Part shown: piece by piece, positions 18,701-27,450 of the stretch | Layout of the letters: the number at the start of each line of letters is the position of its first letter | How positions within the stretch are numbered: the first letter of the stretch is position 1 | NCBI RefSeq assembly: GCF_034137685.1 | Contig: NZ_CP139418.1 | Location: 647,001 to 711,000 of the forward strand | Length of the DNA: 64,000 nt | Direction of reading: 5' to 3' | Origin: Streptococcus sp. S1 | Lineage (GTDB): Bacteria; Bacillota; Bacilli; Lactobacillales; Streptococcaceae | Notes under the pieces: model-generated | What the model was told of the DNA's origin: nothing | Database searches by the model: none | Seen by the model: the letters and a program-made list of their open reading frames with translations, nothing else | Program-made: the position numbers and the translations under genes

Positions 18701-20594
18701 GACAGCCGATCAAGCTGGAAATCTCATCTTTAAACCGCTCGCTTTTGAATCAACCCCGTCTCTTCTTTACTATCGCGCACAAGTTCCTGGTAAAGATATC
18801 AGTAATGTTTTGGCGATCGAAGTTCCAAAGAATGATAAAGAGATTGCGGGACTTCAATTTGAAGATGGATTGACTAAGAAGGTCTACCGGGAAGGCGATG
18901 CCCTTTCCTTGAAAGGGGCGACTCTCCGCGTTCATTATAAAGATGGCCAAGCAGATCAACTGGTCAACCTCACCAACTCAGGTATAGAGATTCATGGATT
19001 TGACAGTAGCAAGCTCGGAGAACAACACCTAGAAGTTTCTTACCTTGGTCAGAAATTGGATAAGACCCTCACTGTTTTTGTGGTCAGTGCAGAGGAAGCA
19101 GGTGAAAAAGCAGTTGCTGGTCTAGAATTGACTGACAAACCAAAAGTGGAATATATTGTCGGAGAAGCATTGGAGAAAGAAGGCGGACGCTTTAAAGTCG
19201 TCTTTGAAGATGAAACGACTGAAACGCACGCCTTGACAGATGAAGGGGTGGAAGTGACTGGCTTTGATACGACCAAGGAAGGTCGTCAAACTATCACTGT
19301 CCATTACAAAGGAGCTAGTACAAGCTTTGATGTCCTCGTGAATCCAAAACCAGCTCTCAACGATGAATACCTCAAGCAAAAATTGGCTGAAGCTGAAGCT
19401 GCAAAAGCCAAAGTAGACTTTACTTTTGCCAGTCCTGAAGTCAAAGAAGCCTTGCTAGCTGGAATGGCTGCTTCTGAAAAAGTCTTGAAAGAGCATGACA
19501 CCAGCACACAAGATCAAGTCAATGAGCAGTTGAACCAATTGACCGCTCTCTTGAAAGCCTTGGATGGTCAAGCCAATCTAGTCAAAGAAAAAGAAGCTCT
19601 CTCTGCCCTAACAACAGAAGCGACCGCTCTATTAGCAAGCAAGCCAAATCACCCTTCTGGTGAGGCTTTGCAGGCACTGATTGAGAAAAATAAAGAGCTC
19701 CTAGCTTCTTCAGAGCTCACTCCTGAAGCGCTTGCAACCGCAAAGACAGGTCTAGAGACCTTGATTGCGCTCCTGAAAGAAGACAAGCCAGCGGTCTTTG
19801 TAGATCCTGCGACTGGAGTCGAAGTTCAATTCTCCAACTTAGAGCCAACCGTTGTCAAAGGACTAAAAGTCGCAAAAGTTGAAGCCAACCAGGCAGAAAA
19901 AGAAGAGCTGAAGGGACGAGAAGGAATCGTCTTTGATATTGAAGGCGTGGATGCAAGCGGTCAGGATATCGATACCCACCATCCATCCCTTGTGAAAATC
20001 CCTGTGGATAAGGATAAAGAAGTTGAGCAAGTCCTCTTCTTCCCAGAAGGTCAAGCTCCTCAATCCTTGGCCTTTGAGAGAGTTGGAGATGTGGTCATCT
20101 TTACAGCTCCTCACTTTACCCACTATGCGATTGTCTACAAGCCAGCAAAAACGGAAGGACCAGATCAACCGATCCAACCAGAAGAACCGGCTAAACCTGA
20201 TCAGCCTGTTCAACCAGATCAACCTGTTCAACCAGATCAACCAGATCAACCTGTCCAACCAGCTGCCCCAGTGACTCCAGATCCATCTAATCCATTGAAG
20301 CCTACAGAGTCTTCTCAAGTGGATCAGTTGACCCCAACGACTTCTACTCAACCGGATCATCAAGAGGAAGAGCACAAGGATATGGTCGATCAAGAGATCC
20401 ATCAGTTGTTAAGTACCCACCAAGGAACGAACTCACAGCCAACGGTTCAGCAAGAAACAAAAGATGCAAGCAAAGAAAGTCAATCGGAACACTTGCCAAA
20501 TACGGCAAGCCTAGAAGCTTCCTTTGCAGCTGAAGCTGTTCTTCTAGCAGCCTTAGGCGGCTTCCTCTTGGCTGGTAAGAAGAAAGAAGAGTAA
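15786..20594 (+). CDS. Cell-wall-anchored endo-beta-N-acetylglucosaminidase, GH85 (EndoD-like)
   Basis: Cleaves the chitobiose core of N-glycans on host glycoproteins, at the cell surface. 1602 residues from ATG 15786, chosen for AAGGAGG just upstream and the proper signal. Order: YSIRK-type signal (FSIRKFSVGVCSALIG), Ser/Thr-rich linker, GH85 domain (about 195-500) with the catalytic FDGYFINQET (N296 and E298), carbohydrate-binding beta domains (about 520-660 and 770-925), two bacterial Ig-like domains (about 1020-1190), FIVAR-like helical repeats (about 1192-1335), Gln-Pro-Asp repeats (about 1458-1505), then LPNTA at 1570, a hydrophobic segment and a KKKEE tail. The sorting motif ends in Ala rather than Gly. 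Preceded by a cre site. Pneumococcal EndoD sits in the same place upstream of pgk. Confidence 0.95.
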   Translation: MKGHLFEKKERFSIRKFSVGVCSALIGLAFLGTGAVSADEAVSTSEQALESSSATTEDVNHLVREASVYTADAVLPSAETEKPAAEALTPEASPTSTEASSTTTDTPAVLETEKPKATAEKVADLPTNEEKQLRPKEVKFDTWEDLLKWEPGKRVDDDMNRASVPLASRFQGKQINEQANPEAKIQALSNMNSKAKDHASVGGEEFKAYAFDYWQYLDSMVFWEGLVPSADVIDAAHRNGVPIYGTIFYNWSSSIKDQEHFAETLKEDSEGSKTFPIARKLVELAKYYGFDGYFINQETTGNLVEPLGPKLRDFLLYTKEYAKSLNYPIKYSWYDAMTYEYGRYHENALGEYNYNFMQPENGENPVDTFFANFNWGKSEVDYSISTAKWINRNPYDVLAGLELQKGGSYKTNVDWNAILDEHGKLRLSLGLYAPDTITGLGKTGEGYHTHEDLFWTGFQGDPTKGKPADQSWYGMSNLVVDKTPITSEDFNTSFNTGHGKHWFVDGKISKEGEWNYRSVSGYLPTWRWWVEHSEDSTPLKGRYDFDQAYNGGNSLAFEGDLKANSSQNIMLYSTKIPVTETTKLSVSHKGGVGAAAWVAVATKEDYSEYEWKELTPSADWSTQTFDLGSLAGKTIYAVKMFFDHDTDVKDYKFNLGQLSITSNQEKPATPAEVSVRAKRLQNAQEAEAVLNFKGVADADYYEVYEKDGDNWRLLTGSSATTVYLPKISRSAIAEGTTQDLKVVAVGKNGQRSDAGTVAFDWGMTVSDTSLPKALAPNVVIGAKVIGSSFPDADGSEGIEGMLNGTITSLSDKWSSAQLSGTVDIRLTQPRTIVRWVMDHAGAGGESVDDGKMNTRDFDLYYKDEAGEWKLAKEVRGNKAHVSDITLDHPIKAQDWRLHVITADNGTPWQAIRIYNWKMYESLDTETVNIPMKNAAAQNLGNHFVQVGFKDVPAHTTLTLYADKEATSPIATMTADQAGNLIFKPLAFESTPSLLYYRAQVPGKDISNVLAIEVPKNDKEIAGLQFEDGLTKKVYREGDALSLKGATLRVHYKDGQADQLVNLTNSGIEIHGFDSSKLGEQHLEVSYLGQKLDKTLTVFVVSAEEAGEKAVAGLELTDKPKVEYIVGEALEKEGGRFKVVFEDETTETHALTDEGVEVTGFDTTKEGRQTITVHYKGASTSFDVLVNPKPALNDEYLKQKLAEAEAAKAKVDFTFASPEVKEALLAGMAASEKVLKEHDTSTQDQVNEQLNQLTALLKALDGQANLVKEKEALSALTTEATALLASKPNHPSGEALQALIEKNKELLASSELTPEALATAKTGLETLIALLKEDKPAVFVDPATGVEVQFSNLEPTVVKGLKVAKVEANQAEKEELKGREGIVFDIEGVDASGQDIDTHHPSLVKIPVDKDKEVEQVLFFPEGQAPQSLAFERVGDVVIFTAPHFTHYAIVYKPAKTEGPDQPIQPEEPAKPDQPVQPDQPVQPDQPDQPVQPAAPVTPDPSNPLKPTESSQVDQLTPTTSTQPDHQEEEHKDMVDQEIHQLLSTHQGTNSQPTVQQETKDASKESQSEHLPNTASLEASFAAEAVLLAALGGFLLAGKKKEE

Positions 20595-20640
20595 GTCTTT
20601 TACAGGATTCTTTTGTTCACTAAAAAAGTCACTCTCAAAA

Positions 20641-20675
20641 AAACCTCTCTGGTGAAAACCAGAGAGGTTTGATCT
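20641..20675 (+). terminator. Terminator after the endoglycosidase gene
   Basis: AAACCTCTCTGG/CCAGAGAGGTTT stem with a TGAAAA loop. The tail is GATCTTG, only weakly T-rich. Confidence 0.8.
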
Positions 20676-20797
20676 TGTATCTAGAAGTGTTGTTCGGATC
20701 CTGTGAATTAGAGGGGAAAAGCATTGGATTTTTCTACCTCTTTTACAGCTTTTGTGATATAATTATCATGTATTAAAAAAAGAAGGAGTCATATCTA

Positions 20798-21997
20798 ATG
20801 GCAAAATTGACTGTTAAAGACGTTGACTTGAAAGGGAAAAAAGTTCTCGTTCGTGTTGACTTCAACGTTCCTGTAAAAGATGGCGTGATCACTAACGATA
20901 ACCGTATCACTGCAGCTCTTCCAACTATCAAGTACATCCTTGAACAAGGTGGACGTGCAATCCTCTTCTCTCACCTTGGACGTGTAAAAGAAGAAGCAGA
21001 TAAAGAAGGTAAATCACTTGCTCCTGTAGCTGCTGACTTGGCTGCTAAATTGGGTCAAGAAGTGAAATTTATCCCAGGTGTTACACGTGGTGCTGAATTG
21101 GAAGCAGCTGTTAACGCTCTTGAAGATGGACAAGTTCTCTTGGTTGAAAACACTCGTTTCGAAGATGTTGATGGCAAGAAAGAATCTAAAAACGATCCTG
21201 AACTTGGTAAATACTGGGCATCACTTGGAGATGGTATCTTCGTAAACGATGCATTTGGTACTGCTCACCGTGCACACGCATCTAACGTTGGTATCTCAGC
21301 AAACGTTGAAAAAGCTGTTGCTGGTTTCCTTCTTGAAAACGAAATTGCTTACATCAAAGAAGCAGTTGAAGCTCCAGAACGTCCATTCGTAGCTATCCTT
21401 GGTGGATCTAAAGTATCTGACAAGATCGGTGTTATCGAAAACTTGCTTGAAAAAGCTGATAAAGTTCTTATCGGTGGTGGGATGACTTACACATTCTACA
21501 AAGCACAAGGTATCGAAATCGGTAACTCACTTGTAGAAGAAGACAAATTGGATGTGGCGAAAGCTCTTCTTGAAAAATCAAACGGTAAATTGATCTTGCC
21601 AGTTGACTCAAAAGAAGCGAACGCATTTGCTGACTACACTGAAGTGAAAGACACTGAAGGTGAAGCAGTAGATCTAGGATTCCTTGGTCTTGATATCGGT
21701 CCTAAATCAATCGCTAAATTCGACCAAGAATTGACTGGTGCGAAAACAGTTGTATGGAACGGACCTATGGGTGTATTTGAAAACCCTGACTTCCAAGCTG
21801 GTACAATCGGTGTGATGGACGCTATCGTGAAACAACCAGGCGTTAAATCAATCATCGGTGGTGGTGACTCAGCTGCTGCTGCGATCAACCTTGGCCGTGC
21901 AGACAAATTCTCATGGATCTCTACTGGTGGTGGTGCTTCTATGGAACTCCTTGAAGGTAAAGAACTTCCAGGATTGGCTGCTCTTACAGACAAATAA
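20798..21997 (+). CDS. pgk: Phosphoglycerate kinase
   Basis: Makes ATP and 3-phosphoglycerate from 1,3-bisphosphoglycerate. 399 residues. RVDFNVP and SHLGRVK bind substrate in the N-terminal domain; [21 protein letters not shown] and [10 protein letters not shown] form the nucleotide side. Strong codon bias as in gapA. TATAAT at 20758-20763 and AGAAGGAG precede the ATG. An R1 repeat, whose first hairpin is a good terminator, begins 14 nt after the stop. Confidence 0.99.
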   Translation: MAKLTVKDVDLKGKKVLVRVDFNVPVKDGVITNDNRITAALPTIKYILEQGGRAILFSHLGRVKEEADKEGKSLAPVAADLAAKLGQEVKFIPGVTRGAELEAAVNALEDGQVLLVENTRFEDVDGKKESKNDPELGKYWASLGDGIFVNDAFGTAHRAHASNVGISANVEKAVAGFLLENEIAYIKEAVEAPERPFVAILGGSKVSDKIGVIENLLEKADKVLIGGGMTYTFYKAQGIEIGNSLVEEDKLDVAKALLEKSNGKLILPVDSKEANAFADYTEVKDTEGEAVDLGFLGLDIGPKSIAKFDQELTGAKTVVWNGPMGVFENPDFQAGTIGVMDAIVKQPGVKSIIGGGDSAAAAINLGRADKFSWISTGGGASMELLEGKELPGLAALTDK

Positions 21998-22011
21998 TCT
22001 AAATAGAATGA

Positions 22012-22188
22012 AAGAGGCTGGGACAAAAGTCCTAGCCTCTTAATTATTTTTGGATTGTCGAGCAAGACGCAGTGGTTGAGTGGGCTCTACTACGCTGATT
22101 TCATCAGCTTTTACAGCCCTACTCAACTGTGCGGAGGTGGGACGACGAAATCGAATTCTAACGAATTACCGATTTCTGTCCCGCTATC
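22012..22188 (+). repeat. R1 structured repeat, copy 1
   Basis: About 177 bp, between pgk and the next co-oriented gene. Ends are imperfect inverted repeats (AAAGAGGCTGGGACA at the left; the right end reads TGTCCCGCTATC). Hairpin 1 is a terminator (GAGGCTGGGAC, AAAA, GTCCTAGCCTC, then a T-rich tail). Hairpin 2 is closed by GTTGAGT/ACTCAAC. Hairpin 3 is closed by GTGGGAC/GTCCC. Near-identical to copies at 24624, 38043 and, inverted, 51858. No coding capacity recognised. Confidence 0.9.
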
Positions 22189-22265
22189 TTTTTTCTTTCT
22201 ATTGATAACTGTTCTCTCCTTTCTGAAAATATGGTAGAATAATAGAAATAGAAAGATAGGTGACC

Positions 22266-22799
22266 ATGGATTACTTTAAACGACACAAATTTGATTGGTC
22301 CAAATTCCGTTTGGGGATGAGAACCTTTAAAACAGGGATTGCCGTTTTTATTGTACTACTTATTTTTGGAATATTTGGCTGGCGAGGCCTTCAGATCGGG
22401 ACGTTAACAGCTGTTTTTAGTTTGAGGGAAGACTTTGATAAGAGTGTCCACTTCGGGGCTTCGCGTGTCATGGGCAACAGTATCGGAGGTTTTTATGCCG
22501 TGTTGTTCTTCCTTTTAAAAACGCTCTTTCATGGGGCGTATTGGGTGACTCTTATTTTTGTACCCATTGCGACCATGTTAACCATTATGACAAATGTCGC
22601 TATGAATAACAAAGCAGGAATTATCGGAGGAGTTTCGGCAATGCTGATCATTACCCTCTCGATTCCTAACGGAGAAACCTTCTTGTATGTTTTTGCCCGA
22701 ATATTTGAGACCTTTATTGGCGTTTTCGTTGCGATTTTGGTTAATTCGGATGTGGATCACATTCGCGATTTTCTCAAGAAACACAAAAAACCTATGTAA
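22266..22799 (+). CDS. Aromatic acid exporter-type (FUSC-like) small membrane protein
   Basis: 177 residues with four or more membrane helices (about 25-45, 72-92, 95-112, 125-165), matching the N-terminal membrane half of the aromatic acid exporter/FUSC superfamily. The cytoplasmic C-terminal domain of the long members is absent, as in the short Gram-positive homologues. ATG 22266 is chosen because GATAGG precedes it; GTG 22260 is the alternative. The stop codon lies within the GlnR operator of glnRA. In pneumococcus a homologue holds the same place. Substrate unknown. Confidence 0.85.
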   Translation: MDYFKRHKFDWSKFRLGMRTFKTGIAVFIVLLIFGIFGWRGLQIGTLTAVFSLREDFDKSVHFGASRVMGNSIGGFYAVLFFLLKTLFHGAYWVTLIFVPIATMLTIMTNVAMNNKAGIIGGVSAMLIITLSIPNGETFLYVFARIFETFIGVFVAILVNSDVDHIRDFLKKHKKPM

Positions 22800-22812
22800 G
22801 ATTATATAACAT
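22795..22812 (+). promoter_or_regulatory. GlnR operator of glnRA
   Basis: TGTAAGATTATATAACAT fits the GlnR/TnrA consensus TGTNAN7TNACAT exactly. It overlaps the stop codon of the preceding gene and ends 6 nt before the -35 box, so bound GlnR can block glnRA transcription when glutamine is ample. Confidence 0.92.
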
Positions 22813-22818
22813 TTAATC

Positions 22819-22846
22819 TTGACATAGATTTTTTTTTCGATATAAT
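22819..22846 (+). promoter_or_regulatory. glnRA promoter
   Basis: Perfect TTGACA (22819-22824), 16-nt spacer, perfect TATAAT (22841-22846), 20 nt before the glnR ATG. Confidence 0.9.
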
Positions 22847-22866
22847 AGAATAGAAAGAGGAATGGT

Positions 22867-23226
22867 ATGAAGGAAAAGGAATTACGACGCTCGCTGGCAG
22901 TCTTTCCGATTGGCAGTGTTATGAAGCTGACCGACTTGACAGCTCGCCAGATTCGTTATTATGAAGATCAGGGATTGATTTCTCCTGATCGGACAGAAGG
23001 CAATCGCCGCATGTATTCGTTGGACGATATGGACCGCCTGCTTGAGATCAAAGATTATATCTCAGATGGCTTCAATATTGCGGATATTAAGAAGAAATAT
23101 GCGGAAAAAGAGCAAGAGCAAACCAAGGTTGTCAGTCAAGAAGAGATCCGTAAGGCTCTTCATCGTGACATTCTTCAGCAAAGTCGCTTCACATCTTCCC
23201 CATCGCCATATGGTCAATTTCGTTGA
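22867..23226 (+). CDS. glnR: Nitrogen regulator GlnR (MerR family)
   Basis: 119 residues. MerR-type winged helix (KLTDLTARQIRYYEDQGL...NRRMYSLDDMDRL), a short dimerisation helix and the C-terminal tail that senses feedback-inhibited glutamine synthetase. GlnR represses glnRA and other nitrogen genes. A perfect GlnR box in its own promoter shows autoregulation. glnA follows after 39 nt. Confidence 0.97.
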   Translation: MKEKELRRSLAVFPIGSVMKLTDLTARQIRYYEDQGLISPDRTEGNRRMYSLDDMDRLLEIKDYISDGFNIADIKKKYAEKEQEQTKVVSQEEIRKALHRDILQQSRFTSSPSPYGQFR

Positions 23227-23265
23227 TCATTTCATAAGCTTGTAATCTATTTTAAGGAGACAAAA

Positions 23266-24612
23266 ATGTCAATTACTGCTGCAGATATTCGCCGTGAAGT
23301 AAAAGAAAAAAATGTTACTTTTATTCGCTTGATGTTCTCTGATATTTTGGGAACCATGAAGAACGTCGAAATTCCAGCTACCGATGAGCAACTGGACAAG
23401 GTTCTTTCAAACAAAGCCATGTTTGATGGTTCTTCTATCGAAGGATTTGTCCGTATCAACGAGTCAGATATGTATCTTTACCCAGATTTGGATACATGGA
23501 CAGTTTTCCCTTGGGGAGATGAAAATGGTAGCGTAGCTGGCTTGATCTGTGATGTCTATACGACAGAAGGGGAACCATTTGCAGGAGACCCACGTGGCAA
23601 CTTGAAACGTGCCCTTCGTCATATGGAAAAACTTGGCTTCAAATCCTTTAACCTTGGACCAGAACCAGAATTCTTCCTCTTCAAGTTGGATGAAAATGGA
23701 GATCCAACTCTTGAAGTAAACGATAAAGGTGGCTATTTTGACTTGGCTCCAACAGACCTTGCAGATAACACTCGTCGTGAAATCGTAAATGTCTTGACAA
23801 AGATGGGCTTTGAAGTAGAAGCCAGCCACCACGAAGTAGCCGTTGGTCAGCATGAAATTGACTTCAAATATGACGAAGTTCTCCGCGCTTGTGACAAGAT
23901 CCAAATCTTTAAACTCGTTGTGAAGACCATCGCTCGTAAACACGGCTTGTATGCAACCTTTATGGCCAAACCAAAATTTGGAATTGCCGGATCAGGTATG
24001 CACTGTAATATGTCTCTCTTTGACCAAGATGGCAACAATGCCTTCTTTGATCCAGAAGATCCACGTGGAATGCAATTGTCAGAAACTGCTTATCACTTCT
24101 TAGGTGGTTTGATCAAGCATGCCTACAACTTTACAGCCGTGACCAAGCCAACCGTCAACTCTTATAAACGTTTGGTTCCTGGATATGAAGCACCCGTTTA
24201 TATCGCTTGGGCAGGTCGCAACCGTTCCCCTTTGGTACGTGTACCAGCCTCACGTGGGATGGGAACTCGTTTGGAATTGCGCTCCGTAGACCCAATGGCC
24301 AATCCTTATGTAGCCTTGGCAGTCTTGCTTGAAGTCGGCCTTCACGGGATTGAAAATAAAATCGAAGCACCTTCTCCGATCGAAGAAAATATCTATGTGA
24401 TGACACCGGAAGAACGTAGAGCAGCTGGAATCACAGATCTCCCTTCTACCCTTCACAATGCCTTGAAAGCCTTGACAGAAGACGAAGTGGTGAAAGCTGC
24501 CTTGGGTGAACACATCTACACCAGCTTCCTTGAAGCCAAACGAATCGAATGGGCAAGCTATGCGACCTTCGTATCCCAATGGGAAGTAGACAACTATTTA
24601 GATCTTTATTAA
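23266..24612 (+). CDS. glnA: Glutamine synthetase, type I
   Basis: ATP-dependent synthesis of glutamine from glutamate and ammonia. 448 residues, the short GSI-alpha type with no adenylylation Tyr loop. Motifs: [50 protein letters not shown]. It serves as co-sensor with GlnR. Two terminators follow: the R1 hairpin and the one at 24829. Confidence 0.99.
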   Translation: MSITAADIRREVKEKNVTFIRLMFSDILGTMKNVEIPATDEQLDKVLSNKAMFDGSSIEGFVRINESDMYLYPDLDTWTVFPWGDENGSVAGLICDVYTTEGEPFAGDPRGNLKRALRHMEKLGFKSFNLGPEPEFFLFKLDENGDPTLEVNDKGGYFDLAPTDLADNTRREIVNVLTKMGFEVEASHHEVAVGQHEIDFKYDEVLRACDKIQIFKLVVKTIARKHGLYATFMAKPKFGIAGSGMHCNMSLFDQDGNNAFFDPEDPRGMQLSETAYHFLGGLIKHAYNFTAVTKPTVNSYKRLVPGYEAPVYIAWAGRNRSPLVRVPASRGMGTRLELRSVDPMANPYVALAVLLEVGLHGIENKIEAPSPIEENIYVMTPEERRAAGITDLPSTLHNALKALTEDEVVKAALGEHIYTSFLEAKRIEWASYATFVSQWEVDNYLDLY

Positions 24613-24623
24613 GAAACAAGAGT

Positions 24624-24807
24624 AAAGAGGCTAGGACAAAAGTCCTAGTCTCTCAATTATTTTTGGATTGTCGAGCAAGACGCAGTGGTTGAGTGGGCTC
24701 TACTACGCTGATTTCATCAGCTTTTACAGCCCTACTCAACTGTGCGGAGGTGGGACGACGAAATCGAATTCTAACGAATTACCGATTTCTGTCCCACTCT
24801 CTTTTTT
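24624..24807 (+). repeat. R1 structured repeat, copy 2
   Basis: Begins 12 nt after the glnA stop, between convergent glnA and rnjA. Hairpin 1 differs from copy 1 at two positions (GCTAGGAC / GTCCTAGTC): one change restores a G-C/A-T match, the other makes a mismatch. Hairpins 2 and 3 are intact. Confidence 0.9.
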
Positions 24808-24828
24808 ATCCTCAAAAGGTCACCATAA

Positions 24829-24864
24829 AACCAGTTGAAACAGTGGTCTCAACTGGTTGTTTTG
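24829..24864. terminator. Bidirectional terminator between glnA and rnjA
   Basis: AACCAGTTGA/TCAACTGGTT stem followed by GTTTTGTT on the plus strand and a T-rich tail (TTTTATGG) on the minus strand, immediately after the rnjA stop. Confidence 0.85.
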
Positions 24865-26547
24865 TTAATTTTCGTCATCTGGCGTGAGAATCATTGGGAT
24901 AATGATAGGTTCACGTTCCGTGCTCTCGTATAAGAATGGGCGAAGGGCATTAACAATCGCACCATTGACGGTTTGGATATTGGCATCTTTGTTCTTCAAG
25001 GCGATACGAATAGCATTGAAGAGAATGCGTTGGCTTTCACGAATCAGATCTCCTGATTCACGCATGTAGATAAAACCACGGCTCAAGATGTCTGGTCCAG
25101 CCAGGATCATCTTCGATTTGAAGTCGACAGTCGCAACGGCAAGCACGACACCGTCTTCGGAAAGGTCTCTCCGGTCACGAAGGACAGCAGCCCCGATTTC
25201 ACCGATACGATTTCCATCGACATAGATATCTTGAGCATTGAAGCTTCCTGCGATACGAGCAGAGTTGGCTGTAAGGGCAAGGACATCACCATTACTCATG
25301 ATGAAGATATTATCTTTTTCCACTCCGCAATCACGCGCAAGTCCTGCGTGGATCTTCTGCATCCGGTATTCACCATGGACAGGCATGAAGTATTTTGGTT
25401 TGATCAAGCGGAGCATGAGTTTTTGTTCTTGTTGCCCCCCGTGTCCAGAGGTATGGATATTGTTGATCTTCCCGTGAATGACCTCTACACCCGCTTCGGA
25501 AATCGTATTGATCAATTTATTCACACTGGTTGTATTTCCAGGAATTGGACTAGAAGAGAAGATCACGGTATCTCCTGGTTGGAGTTGCACTTGGCGGTGC
25601 GTTCCGTTGGCAATCCGAGAGAGGGCTGCCATTGGCTCTCCTTGGCTTCCTGTACACATGATCAGGATTTCATTGGCCGCATAGTCTTTGATCTCATTTG
25701 GCTCGATAATGGTTCCAGCAGGGACCTTGATGTAGCCAAGCTCGATTCCATTGACGATGGCTTTTTCCATCGAGCGTCCAAAGACGACGATCTTACGACC
25801 GGTCTTAACAGCGGCCTCAGCAGCTTGTTGGAGACGGAAGATATTCGAAGCAAAGGAGGCAAAAATGATGCGCCCATGGATGCCTTCGATGATCTTCATG
25901 ATGGATTGGCCAACCACTTTTTCAGAGTTAGTAAAGGTTGGGATTTCCGCGTTGGTTGAGTCTGAAAGCAGACAGAGAACGCCTTCTTCCCCAAGGGCCG
26001 CCATACGATGGAGGTCAGCCGGTTCCCCAACAGGTGTGAAGTCAAATTTGAAGTCTCCGGTACAGACAATCTTTCCTTGAGGGGTGTGAATCACAATTCC
26101 CAAAGGTTCTGGAATCGAGTGAGTCGTACGGAAGAAGGTTGCTTTAAGATTTTTAAATTGAAGCTCAGTGTTTTGGTTGATTTCGTAGAGTTTGGCATCA
26201 CGAAGAAGACCGTGCTCTTCTAATTTTCCACGGATCAAGGCGAGTGCCAAAGGTCCTGCGTAGATAGGGACATTGGCTTGCTTCAAAAGGAAAGGAATCC
26301 CACCGATGTGGTCTTCGTGTCCATGGGTAATGAGGACCGCTTTGACGCGATCGATATTATCAACGATATAAGAGTAATCTGGGATTACATAGTCGATCCC
26401 AAGGAGGTCATCTTCTGGAAATTTGATCCCGGCATCGACAATGATGATTTCATCTTGGTATTCGATCCCGTAGGTATTTTTCCCGATCTCTCCAAGTCCA
26501 CCAATGGCAAATACACCAACTTCTTCAGGTTTTAAGGTATAAGCCAT
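24865..26547 (-). CDS. rnjA: Ribonuclease J1
   Basis: Metallo-beta-lactamase/beta-CASP nuclease with 5'-3' exonuclease and endonuclease activity; a main mRNA decay enzyme of Firmicutes. 560 residues. Zinc motif HGHEDHIGG, then the beta-CASP region ([22 protein letters not shown]) and the [12 protein letters not shown] motif. J1 rather than J2 because it forms a pair with rpoY, 3 nt upstream. The ribosome site GGAG lies within the end of rpoY, so translation is coupled. Confidence 0.96.
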   Translation of the reverse strand: MAYTLKPEEVGVFAIGGLGEIGKNTYGIEYQDEIIIVDAGIKFPEDDLLGIDYVIPDYSYIVDNIDRVKAVLITHGHEDHIGGIPFLLKQANVPIYAGPLALALIRGKLEEHGLLRDAKLYEINQNTELQFKNLKATFFRTTHSIPEPLGIVIHTPQGKIVCTGDFKFDFTPVGEPADLHRMAALGEEGVLCLLSDSTNAEIPTFTNSEKVVGQSIMKIIEGIHGRIIFASFASNIFRLQQAAEAAVKTGRKIVVFGRSMEKAIVNGIELGYIKVPAGTIIEPNEIKDYAANEILIMCTGSQGEPMAALSRIANGTHRQVQLQPGDTVIFSSSPIPGNTTSVNKLINTISEAGVEVIHGKINNIHTSGHGGQQEQKLMLRLIKPKYFMPVHGEYRMQKIHAGLARDCGVEKDNIFIMSNGDVLALTANSARIAGSFNAQDIYVDGNRIGEIGAAVLRDRRDLSEDGVVLAVATVDFKSKMILAGPDILSRGFIYMRESGDLIRESQRILFNAIRIALKNKDANIQTVNGAIVNALRPFLYESTEREPIIIPMILTPDDEN

Positions 26548-26550
26548 GGA

Positions 26551-26781
26551 TTAGTACTCCGTTAGTTCAAAAGCACCTGACTCTTTCTCGTAAGCAAGGT
26601 GTTGCTCAGAAAGTGGTGTGATAAATTCAATGTTGAAATCTGTGTTTGCTTCAACCAATTGACGTGCTTGGATGCGTCCTTCGCGTTCATTTGGTGCATC
26701 AATATCGAGATAAAGTGCATGCGTGGTTTCACGACGAGGGTTCCGGTCTTTTGTTTCCTGATAAAAAACTTTATAAATCAT
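26551..26781 (-). CDS. rpoY: RNA polymerase epsilon subunit (RpoY/YkzG)
   Basis: 76 residues; begins [20 protein letters not shown], the signature of this small auxiliary RNA polymerase subunit of Firmicutes. The rpoY-rnjA pairing is conserved. It joins transcription and mRNA decay in one operon. The long leader hairpin upstream is described separately. Confidence 0.95.
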   Translation of the reverse strand: MIYKVFYQETKDRNPRRETTHALYLDIDAPNEREGRIQARQLVEANTDFNIEFITPLSEQHLAYEKESGAFELTEY

Positions 26782-26806
26782 GAAGTAATTTTCCTTTCAT
26801 TATTTC

Positions 26807-26869
26807 GGTCCATTTGTTAGCTGCGAAGGAGTGAAATCACTAGAGTTTCCTACTCGCAACTAGTGGACC
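26807..26869 (-). promoter_or_regulatory. Long leader hairpin of the rpoY-rnjA mRNA
   Basis: Outer stem GGTCCA (26807-26812)/TGGACC (26864-26869), then TTAGCTGCGA pairing with TCGCAACTA (one mismatch and a bulge) and AGGA/TCCT inside. It lies between the -10 box and the rpoY start, about 25 nt before the ATG. No T-box motif is present. Confidence 0.55.
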
Positions 26870-26978
26870 TGATTCGATACAATTAATTATCATTATACCA
26901 TAAATAGGCTCTAAGGAAAAGATGCAAGCGAACTGTTGGTAGACGGAAGTTTTATAGAGGGAATGGTATGTAAGGAAG
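26868..26978. repeat. Diverged direct repeat, left copy
   Basis: CCTGATTCGATACAATTA and, further on, AGCGAACTGTTGGTAGACGG with TTTTATAGAGGGAAT match the segment at 29747-29850 with scattered substitutions and a gap. The two copies bracket the phosphoglucomutase remnant and both lipoprotein genes in the same orientation. Confidence 0.5.
26892..26920 (-). promoter_or_regulatory. rpoY-rnjA promoter
   Basis: Extended -10 TGGTATAAT on the minus strand (TATAAT at 26892-26897) with a poor -35 (TTTTCC at 26915-26920, 17-nt spacer). Confidence 0.7.
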
Positions 26979-26979
26979 C

Positions 26980-27282
26980 AAGCAGACGAATTCAACACGT
27001 CAAAGAAATAGGAAAACATCTTTTCGTGTTCGGTTTTGAAGAAAGTTATGGATATCTTGTAAAATTATGTATACGTTATAAAGATACCAATGGAGTCGTT
27101 TCTAAAATCAGACATCCAACTTCAAAAGTATTGAAATCTATTTTAGAAGATGGATATGGGATTATCGTTCGCTCAAGTGGAACAGAAGCAAAAATCAAGT
27201 CTATATCAGTGCAAAATCTGATAGCAAAGCTACTGTAAAAGAAAAAGTAGCAGCGTTAGAAGCCAATGTAAAAAAATTATAA
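26980..27282 (+). pseudogene. Decayed phosphoglucomutase/phosphomannomutase remnant
   Basis: Two blocks of a hexose-phosphate mutase C terminus survive. FGFEESYGYLV is the sugar-binding motif of the family, and VRSSGTEAKIK is the phosphate-binding loop (normally RPSGTEPK). The roughly 100 residues normally between them are reduced to a few. After KIK a frameshift near 27197 moves the family's last residues (YISAKSDSKATVKEK, then VAALEANVKKL) to another frame, ending at the TAA at 27280-27282. The N-terminal two-thirds is gone. A terminator-like hairpin (27296-27325) follows. I call it dead with good confidence. Confidence 0.85.
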
Positions 27283-27372
27283 TAATCAATGAAATGAGCA
27301 CACTCACGACGGTGGGTTGCTTTTTCGATGTACGTAGTTTTTTGGTATAACTGGGATTTTCAGGAAATTATC

Positions 27373-27399
27373 TTGAAGGCAAAAGGACTGTGGTATAAT
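27373..27399 (+). promoter_or_regulatory. Promoter of lipoprotein gene 1
   Basis: TTGAAG (27373-27378), 15-nt spacer, TATAAT (27394-27399) with a TGG extension. Confidence 0.65.
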
Positions 27400-27450
27400 A
27401 ATCATAAATAATCGTGAAAAAAGCTCTATGTAAGTGGAGAGGAGTCATTT

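Noticed and set aside
22055..22237. 60-codon frame inside R1 copy 1, also present in copy 3
   Set aside because: The matching peptides come only from the shared repeat DNA; the frames diverge at the element's ends and have no ribosome site.
25231..25959. 242-codon frame antisense to rnjA
   Set aside because: Mirror of a conserved gene with biased codons; no start signal and no recognisable domains.
26782..26900. T-box or riboswitch before rpoY
   Set aside because: No GGUGGNACCGCG antiterminator sequence and no terminator with alternative pairing was found.
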